Below the pieces are notes generated by a model that ran no database searches, was not told the origin of the DNA, and saw only the letters and a program-made list of their open reading frames with translations. Below, one piece after another: positions 23,394-27,681 of a stretch of DNA of 27,681 bases. The position numbers and the translations under genes are program-made. This DNA comes from Nitriliruptorales bacterium (lineage in GTDB: Bacteria > Actinomycetota > Nitriliruptoria > Euzebyales > Egibacteraceae). Location: positions 1 to 27,681 of the forward strand of contig SLAO01000152.1 of assembly GCA_007126835.1 (NCBI GenBank), written 5' to 3'. Within the stretch, counting starts at the first letter, position 1. Every line of letters begins with the position of its first letter.

Positions 23394-24247
23394 CGGACGA
23401 GCTGGTGGGCGGCCTGGTCACGGGCTTCGGCGACGGCGGCCCCGGACTGGCGGCGGGCCATGCGCCGGACGAGGACGGTCGCAAGCACCGACCCGAGCAC
23501 GGTCCAGGCAACCAGCACCGCGATGCCGGGACCGATCCGCCAGGCGGTGTACAGCTCCCCGGCCACGGCGGCCTCCGGCAGGAACGCGTAGCGCATGAGG
23601 TGACCCAGCCAGTACATCGGGAAGACCTGGGCCAGGATCTGGACCCAGTCCCACAGGCCGGCCATGCTGCCGAAGATGCCGGAGATCCAAGCCAACCCGA
23701 TGATCGGCAGCATGCCCCACGTGGTGACCTGCTGGATCCTGCGCACCAGCGCGCCGATGGCAAACCCCAGCGGCAGGTTGGCCAGGATGCCCAGCAGCAG
23801 CGTCACCACGACGAGCGCCCATCGCGACGCGTCGGCGGAGACCGCGTCGGTGAACAGCAGCGCCGACCCGCCGAGCACGATCATGAGCAGCGGTAACAGC
23901 GACACGACGGTCAGCGTCCCGACGCCGATGAGGTAGCCGTGCAGCCCGTACGGCGCCACGCGGCTGCGCAGCAGCGTGCCGTCCTCGCGCTCGAGCGCGA
24001 GCGCGTACGCCGGTCCGACGACGATGGCGAACATCACGATGCCGGCCAGCAAGCTGGGCAGCGCGACCTGGGGGAGGGTCAATGGGGTGCCCTCGAAGGT
24101 CTCGTCGCGGTTGAACCACATCAGCGCCAGCGCCCCGAGCCCCATGCCCACGTAGAAGCCCTGGTCCTGAGGGCTGCGCAGTCCGATGACGAACTCGTGC
24201 CAGCCACGGCGGACCCCCACCTTGGCGGCGTGCAGACGCGGCGACAT
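23390..24247 (-). CDS. ABC transporter permease
   Basis: A 285-residue ABC-2-type membrane subunit. After a basic amphipathic start (VGVRRGWHEFVIGLRSPQDQ) it has six hydrophobic helices, including MFAIVVGPAYALALEREDGTLL, where the ALEREDGTL segment is the cytoplasmic coupling region of ABC-2 exporters, and WGMLPIIGLAWISGIFGSM. It pairs with the ATPase gene, whose stop overlaps its start by one base, and with the XRE gene after it. The substrate is unknown; such two-gene systems commonly export drugs or peptides. Confidence 0.93.
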   Translation of the reverse strand: MSPRLHAAKVGVRRGWHEFVIGLRSPQDQGFYVGMGLGALALMWFNRDETFEGTPLTLPQVALPSLLAGIVMFAIVVGPAYALALEREDGTLLRSRVAPYGLHGYLIGVGTLTVVSLLPLLMIVLGGSALLFTDAVSADASRWALVVVTLLLGILANLPLGFAIGALVRRIQQVTTWGMLPIIGLAWISGIFGSMAGLWDWVQILAQVFPMYWLGHLMRYAFLPEAAVAGELYTAWRIGPGIAVLVAWTVLGSVLATVLVRRMARRQSGAAVAEARDQAAHQLVR

Positions 24248-25206
24248 CAGCCGTCCTTCCCGGCAAGGCCGACCGGAGCGTGGGCTACCTCGCCGTCGAG
24301 GTGGGAACGGACGAGCTCGAGGTAGGTGTCCTCCAGGCTGGCTCGCCGGACCTCGAGGTCCTCGATGCCGTGCGGGTGGTCGGCAAGCAGCTGGCGCACG
24401 AACGCGGTGGCGTCCGCGGCAGCGTGCACGAAGCGCTGGCCCTCCTGGGTCCAGCGCACCTCCGCGCTGGCACGGATCTGCAGCGCGAGAGCGTCGGGCG
24501 AGCCATCGGCGACGATGCGGCCGCCCGCCAGGATGAGGATGCGGTCTGACAGCTTCTCCGCCTCGGCCAGATCATGGGTGGTCAGCAGCACCGTCGTGCC
24601 CTCCAGGTCGGTCAGGCGGTGCACCAGGTCGTGGAACTCCCTCCGTGCCTGCGGGTCGAACCCGGCGGTCGGCTCGTCCAGGAACAGCAGCTCGGGACGC
24701 CCGACGATGCCGACTGCGACGTCGAGGCGGCGTCGCTGTCCCCCCGACAGCGTCATGATCCGCTGATCCGCAGCCTCGTCCAGGCCCACCAGGTCGATGA
24801 GCTCAGCCGTCGGCACGGGGCGTGGTCGATGGCTTGTCGTGAACGGGATGTAGTACAAACCGAGGTGGTCGAGCAGATCGCGTGGCGTCCAGCGCGCGTG
24901 GTCGCGCCAGGACTGCAGGACGACCCCGACGCGGGCGCGCCAGGCCTCGTCGGCGAGCAGCGGGTCGACCCCGAGCACCTCGACCGAACCCGCCGAGGGC
25001 CGCCGGAAGCCCTCCAGGATCTCGACCGTCGTGGTCTTCCCGGCGCCATTGGGGCCGAGCAGCACCACGACCTCCCCGCGGTGCACGTCGAGGTCGATGC
25101 CGCTGAGGACGTCGTGGTCGCCGTAGCGCATCCGGAGACCTCGGACATGCACGACCGGTGCCCCGGCCGTGTCCGGTACGGGTGGTTCCAGGCCAGCAGG
25201 GGTCAT
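24247..25206 (-). CDS. ABC transporter ATP-binding protein
   Basis: A 319-residue ATPase with Walker A GPNGAGKT (51-58), Q-loop Q98, signature LSGGQ (153-157), Walker B ELLFLDEPTAG (172-182) and switch H211 in TTHD, all intact. The C-terminal about 90 residues (SAEVRWTQEGQRFVHAA onward) form the extra domain seen in DrrA-like exporters. ATG 25206 lacks a clear ribosome site, so the start is somewhat uncertain; no better one is visible before the Walker A. First gene of a three-gene operon: ATPase, permease, XRE regulator. Confidence 0.95.
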   Translation of the reverse strand: MTPAGLEPPVPDTAGAPVVHVRGLRMRYGDHDVLSGIDLDVHRGEVVVLLGPNGAGKTTTVEILEGFRRPSAGSVEVLGVDPLLADEAWRARVGVVLQSWRDHARWTPRDLLDHLGLYYIPFTTSHRPRPVPTAELIDLVGLDEAADQRIMTLSGGQRRRLDVAVGIVGRPELLFLDEPTAGFDPQARREFHDLVHRLTDLEGTTVLLTTHDLAEAEKLSDRILILAGGRIVADGSPDALALQIRASAEVRWTQEGQRFVHAAADATAFVRQLLADHPHGIEDLEVRRASLEDTYLELVRSHLDGEVAHAPVGLAGKDG

Positions 25207-25578
25207 GCCACATCGCCAATCGCAGGGTTCTCCGACCAGAGCTTGTAGCAGAACTACTATACAGAAAGCAGTTCTACAACGCTGTCGCTTCCACCAGGTG
25301 CCGAGGCCGGCGCCGCCGGCGACGCCGACGAGGGCACAGCAGGGGGCGCCTCCGTACCGGTCACGTAGCCGGCGTTCTTAGCGCAGAAACGCACAGGTCA
25401 GCGGTGGCCCGAATAGGGCTTGCGGCATCAACTAAGCGATGAGTCCTGTGCCCCCAGCGTGTCTAACCCTGCGTCTAGCCCTGGTGAGGGCCGTGCAGGC
25501 CGAGGGTGGCTGGCCAGCGACCGGAAGGAACATCATGCACCATGACGACGCCGCGACGCGGGTTCGTGCGAGGAACTC
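25207..25578. other. 372-bp divergent intergenic region
   Basis: Apart from the operator-like repeat near its left end I see no gene here. The composition becomes notably less G/C-rich around 25240-25280, as expected for a promoter. The right part, up to the GTG start at 25579, is ordinary and shows no clear promoter. Confidence 0.5.
25243..25279 (-). promoter_or_regulatory. Putative operator/promoter of the ABC-XRE operon
   Basis: TTGTAG (25243-25248) and AACT (25252-25255) mirror AGTTCTACAA (25270-25279), a dyad interrupted by a 3-base bulge; the same stretch also reads as imperfect direct repeats AGCAGAACT and AGCAGTTCT. On the minus strand a TATAGT hexamer lies between, 50 or so bases before the ATPase start. 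The dyad is a plausible target of the XRE protein encoded at the end of the operon. Confidence 0.5.
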
Positions 25579-26241
25579 GTGAACGAGATCGACCAACGGG
25601 CTCCCGGACGAGGGGCTGCGCTATGGCCGCAGGTACATGCCGAGCGGGCGGCGCTCGCTGACGACCTCGCGGTGCTCGACGACGAGGCGTGGTTCACGCC
25701 GTCGCTGTGCAGCAGCTTCACCGTTCGCGAGGTGCTGGCCCACCTGACGGCTTCGGCCAGCCTGTCACCGCTGCGCTGGTTCTCGGGCGTGGTCCGTTGC
25801 CGGTTCGACTTCGACGCGCAGGTGGCGACGCGGCTGGCCGAGCACCTCGGTACCACGCCAGCCGAGACGCTCGACCGATTCCGAGCCGTTTCGACGAGCA
25901 CTACGAAGCCGCCCCTGCCGGTTGTTGCGATGCTCGGCGAGACGGTCGTGCACGGTCAGGACATCCGCACGCCGCTGGGCCTGCACCGCGACTACCCGCT
26001 CGAGGTGCTCACCGCGGTGGCTCACTACTACCGGCGCTCGGACATGGTCGTCGTTGCCAAGAGCCGCGTGCGTGACCTGCGACTTGTCGCGACCGACGGG
26101 GTGTTCGCGGCGGGCTCCGGGGCGCTGGTCTCCGGGCGGACCCTGGCGCTGGTGATGGCCATGACCGGCCGCGGCGCGTTCTGTGACGAGTTGGACGGCC
26201 CTGGAGTGTCGACGCTGCGTACCCGGTGCGCCCCGGCCTAA
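25579..26241 (+). CDS. Maleylpyruvate isomerase family mycothiol-dependent enzyme
   Basis: A 220-residue DinB-fold protein. Its ligand positions are complete: H55 in VREVLAHLTASAS, and E121 with H125 in LGETVVHGQDIR, the canonical E-x3-H. The C-terminal part (RDLRLVATDGVFAAGSGALVSG, then DELDGPGVSTLRTR) matches the family's second, SCP2-like half in short form. It is the second member of this family in the window and is only distantly similar to the one at 20828, so they are not recent duplicates. GTG 25579 follows an AGGAA site. Predicted to be a metal-dependent, mycothiol-using enzyme; substrate unknown. Confidence 0.88.
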   Translation: MNEIDQRAPGRGAALWPQVHAERAALADDLAVLDDEAWFTPSLCSSFTVREVLAHLTASASLSPLRWFSGVVRCRFDFDAQVATRLAEHLGTTPAETLDRFRAVSTSTTKPPLPVVAMLGETVVHGQDIRTPLGLHRDYPLEVLTAVAHYYRRSDMVVVAKSRVRDLRLVATDGVFAAGSGALVSGRTLALVMAMTGRGAFCDELDGPGVSTLRTRCAPA

Positions 26242-26333
26242 ACCGCCCAGGCCGGCGCTCCTCATCCGCTCGGAAGAGGCAGGCAACCTGGGGGGATGGC
26301 TCGGTCGGGAGGGGGGTCCACATGGACGACGTC

Positions 26334-26364
26334 TGGACAACGCATAAGTGTCTGCTTATATACT
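26334..26364 (+). promoter_or_regulatory. Promoter and ArsR-type operator of the SRPBCC/ArsR operon
   Basis: TGGACA (26334-26339) could be a -35 box, with TTATAT (26356-26361) 16 bases on or TATACT (26359-26364) 19 bases on as the -10. ATAAG-TGTCTG-CTTAT (26344-26359) is a perfect 5-bp dyad covering the spacer and -10, as expected for a repressor site. The GAGGAGG ribosome site of the first gene follows at 26388. Confidence 0.65.
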
Positions 26365-26401
26365 CTCCTACGAACGTTGCTCGTGACGAGGAGGCCAAAC
26401 C

Positions 26402-27040
26402 ATGGGGCTCGACCCTGCAGCAGCGGCCGGCTTGGTGACGCGTGAAGTTAGGACCGGCTCCCGGGACGGCGTCTCGACCCGGGTAGTCGTGGCGCGACGC
26501 ACCTACGCAACCGATCGGGACGACTTGTGGGACGCGGTCACCAACCCGGAGCGCATCCCGCGATGGTTCCTGCCGGTCAGCGGCGACCTGCGCCCCGGCG
26601 GCCGCTACCAGCTCGAGGGCAACGCCGCGGGCACCGTCGAGCGGTGTGACCCACCGGCGACGTTCGCGGTGACCTGGGAGTTCGCCGGGCAGGTGTCGTG
26701 GCTCGAGGTCGCGTTGTCGCCCGTCGACGACGGGACCGCGCTGGAGCTGGCGCACGAGGCGCCGGCAGATCCGGGCTTCTGGGCGGAGTACGGGCCAGGC
26801 GCCGCCGGCGTCGGATGGGATCTCGGGCTGCTGGGACTGGGTCTGCATGTCGACACCCACGCCCCGCTTGATCCGACCGAGGCCAACGCGTGGACGCTGA
26901 CCGACCCCGGTGTGGCGTTCGTCCGCCACGCCGCCATCAGCTGGGCCGACGGTGCGGTCAGCGACGGCGATGACCCCGCCGCTGCCCGCGAAGCGGCCGA
27001 GCGCACCGTCGCGTTCTACACCGAGCCGCCACAGGCGTGA
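26402..27040 (+). CDS. SRPBCC (AHSA1-like) domain protein
   Basis: A 212-residue protein of the START/AHA1-like fold: VVVARRTYATDRDDLWDAVTNPERIPRWFLPVSGDL is the diagnostic first helix and strands, then GRYQLEGNAAGTVERCDPPATFAVTWEF. Proteins of this type bind hydrophobic ligands and are commonly encoded with an ArsR regulator in actinobacteria, which is the case here. GAGGAGG (26388-26394) is 7 bases before ATG 26402. The regulator gene follows with a 4-base overlap (GTGA). Ligand and function unknown; the pairing suggests a substrate-induced operon. Confidence 0.92.
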   Translation: MGLDPAAAAGLVTREVRTGSRDGVSTRVVVARRTYATDRDDLWDAVTNPERIPRWFLPVSGDLRPGGRYQLEGNAAGTVERCDPPATFAVTWEFAGQVSWLEVALSPVDDGTALELAHEAPADPGFWAEYGPGAAGVGWDLGLLGLGLHVDTHAPLDPTEANAWTLTDPGVAFVRHAAISWADGAVSDGDDPAAAREAAERTVAFYTEPPQA

Positions 27041-27468
27041 CCGTGTCGGCATTCACCGCGTTGGGCGATCCGACCAGGCGCCGGATCCTCGAGCTGCTCG
27101 CCGAGGGGGAGCAGTCGGTGGGCACTCTGCGCGCGGGGCTGGTCGCCGATCACCCGGTCTCGCAGCCCGCGGTGTCCCAGCACCTTCGGGTGCTGCGCGA
27201 CAGCGGGCTTGTCACAGCCCGGGCCGACGGCAATCGCCGTCTGTACGCGCTCGACCGGGCAGGCCTGGCCGAGGCCGCTGCGTGGCTTGATTGGCTGGTC
27301 GACGCGCCGGCGCCATTCGCCCAGCCGCTCGATGCGCTGGACACCGAGGTGGCGCGAGGCCGCCGCGCCCAGTCCGCAGCCGGTCGCTCCGCCAAGCCCG
27401 CAGCCGGTCACCACCGTGAGAGTCGATCCGCCCCGGATGCTTTGCCCGGTGCGGCGACCGGCGGCTGA
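27037..27468 (+). CDS. ArsR family regulator
   Basis: A 143-residue winged-helix repressor: ALGDPTRRRILELLAEG, recognition helix region VSQPAVSQHLRVLRDSGLV and the beta-wing ARADGNRRLYALD. It has no Cys-rich metal site (no ELCVCDL motif), so it belongs to the non-metal group usually encoded with SRPBCC proteins. The tail from about residue 105 is low-complexity (Ala/Arg/Gly/Ser) and may be disordered. GTG 27037 overlaps the previous stop. Its likely target is the dyad at 26344-26359 in its own promoter. Confidence 0.93.
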   Translation: MTVSAFTALGDPTRRRILELLAEGEQSVGTLRAGLVADHPVSQPAVSQHLRVLRDSGLVTARADGNRRLYALDRAGLAEAAAWLDWLVDAPAPFAQPLDALDTEVARGRRAQSAAGRSAKPAAGHHRESRSAPDALPGAATGG

Positions 27469-27603
27469 GCCGTCGGGTCGCTGGGCCGCTGAGGTGTCGG
27501 GCCCCTGGGCTGTCGGGCCGTTGGGCCGCTGGGTCGCTGGGCTGTCGGTCGCTGGGCTGTCGGGCCGCTGGGCTGTCGGGCCGCTGGGCTGTCGGGCCGC
27601 TGG
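27469..27603. repeat. 16-bp minisatellite after the ArsR gene
   Basis: The unit CTGTCGGGCCGCTGGG occurs exactly at 27557-27572 and 27573-27588, and again with 15 of 16 bases at 27589-27603. Degenerate forms extend back to the ArsR stop (27468). A 16-base period cannot conserve a reading frame, and no ribosome site or domain is found in the frames crossing it, so I treat it as non-coding. The remaining bases to 27681 hold no gene I can support. Confidence 0.75.
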
Positions 27604-27681
27604 TGCTTCCTCGGTGCCGTCTGATCGCTGGTTGCGGCCACCGCTTCTCGGACATTTCGGGTGCGGCTGGTACATCTGCAC

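Noticed and set aside
27210..27216. TGTCACA inside the ArsR gene
   Set aside because: No CGTC follows at the required distance, and it is inside a coding region.
27408..27641. Repeat-containing minus-strand frames rich in Gln/Arg/Pro/Asp/Ser
   Set aside because: They arise from the 16-bp minisatellite, whose period would shift frame at each unit; no start signal or domain supports a protein.

Overview
This is a 27.7 kb chromosomal segment from a high-GC Gram-positive bacterium, most likely an actinobacterium. The reasons are very G/C-rich third codon positions, frequent GTG and TTG starts, two putative mycothiol-dependent enzymes, an ECF41 (SigJ-like) sigma factor, a DesK/DesR-type two-component pair and many ATGA/GTGA gene overlaps. 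I cannot place it to genus. I recognised no tRNA, rRNA, CRISPR array, phage genes or intact transposase. It reads as an accessory-type region of small operons, each with its own local regulator.

Layout. 1-1037: end of a sensor kinase plus its response regulator. 1414-2064: DUF998-like membrane protein. 2201-5143: a tight four-gene operon encoding a haem-oxygenase-like diiron enzyme, a Rieske ferredoxin, a HemK2/PrmC-like methyltransferase and a second methyltransferase. 5342-6532: MFS transporter. 6944-7585: TetR regulator. 7726-10818 (minus): LuxR/TPR regulator, then a methyltransferase and a SnoaL-like protein, with paired palindromes between regulator and targets. 10919-11770 (minus): YihY/BrkB membrane protein. 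11980-13388 (minus): ECF41 sigma factor and a DUF6069-like membrane protein, each preceded by an exact TGTCACA-N16-CGTC promoter. 13550-14977 (minus): DUF2252 protein, divergent from a TMEM175-like channel (15149-15799). 16072-17859: long-chain acyl-CoA ligase with a 12-bp palindrome in its promoter. 17948-19941 (minus): methyltransferase, AlkD-like DNA glycosylase and DHFR/RibD-like reductase. 20229-21607: TetR plus mycothiol-dependent-isomerase-like operon. 22078-22665: GNAT acetyltransferase. About 22840-23140: decayed ECF42 sigma-factor remnant. 23154-25206 (minus): ABC transporter with an XRE regulator. 25579-26241: second mycothiol-dependent-isomerase-like enzyme. 26402-27468: SRPBCC/ArsR operon, followed by a 16-bp minisatellite.

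The most notable observations are the diiron/Rieske/two-methyltransferase operon, which looks like an uncharacterised modification or small-molecule pathway; the two exact ECF41 promoters, which define a miniature regulon including DUF6069; a 52-bp near-perfect palindrome at 21859-21910; paired CCTGCRCAGGCC sites upstream of a methyltransferase; and the ECF42 fossil. All functions are inferred by reading the translated sequences. No database search was possible.
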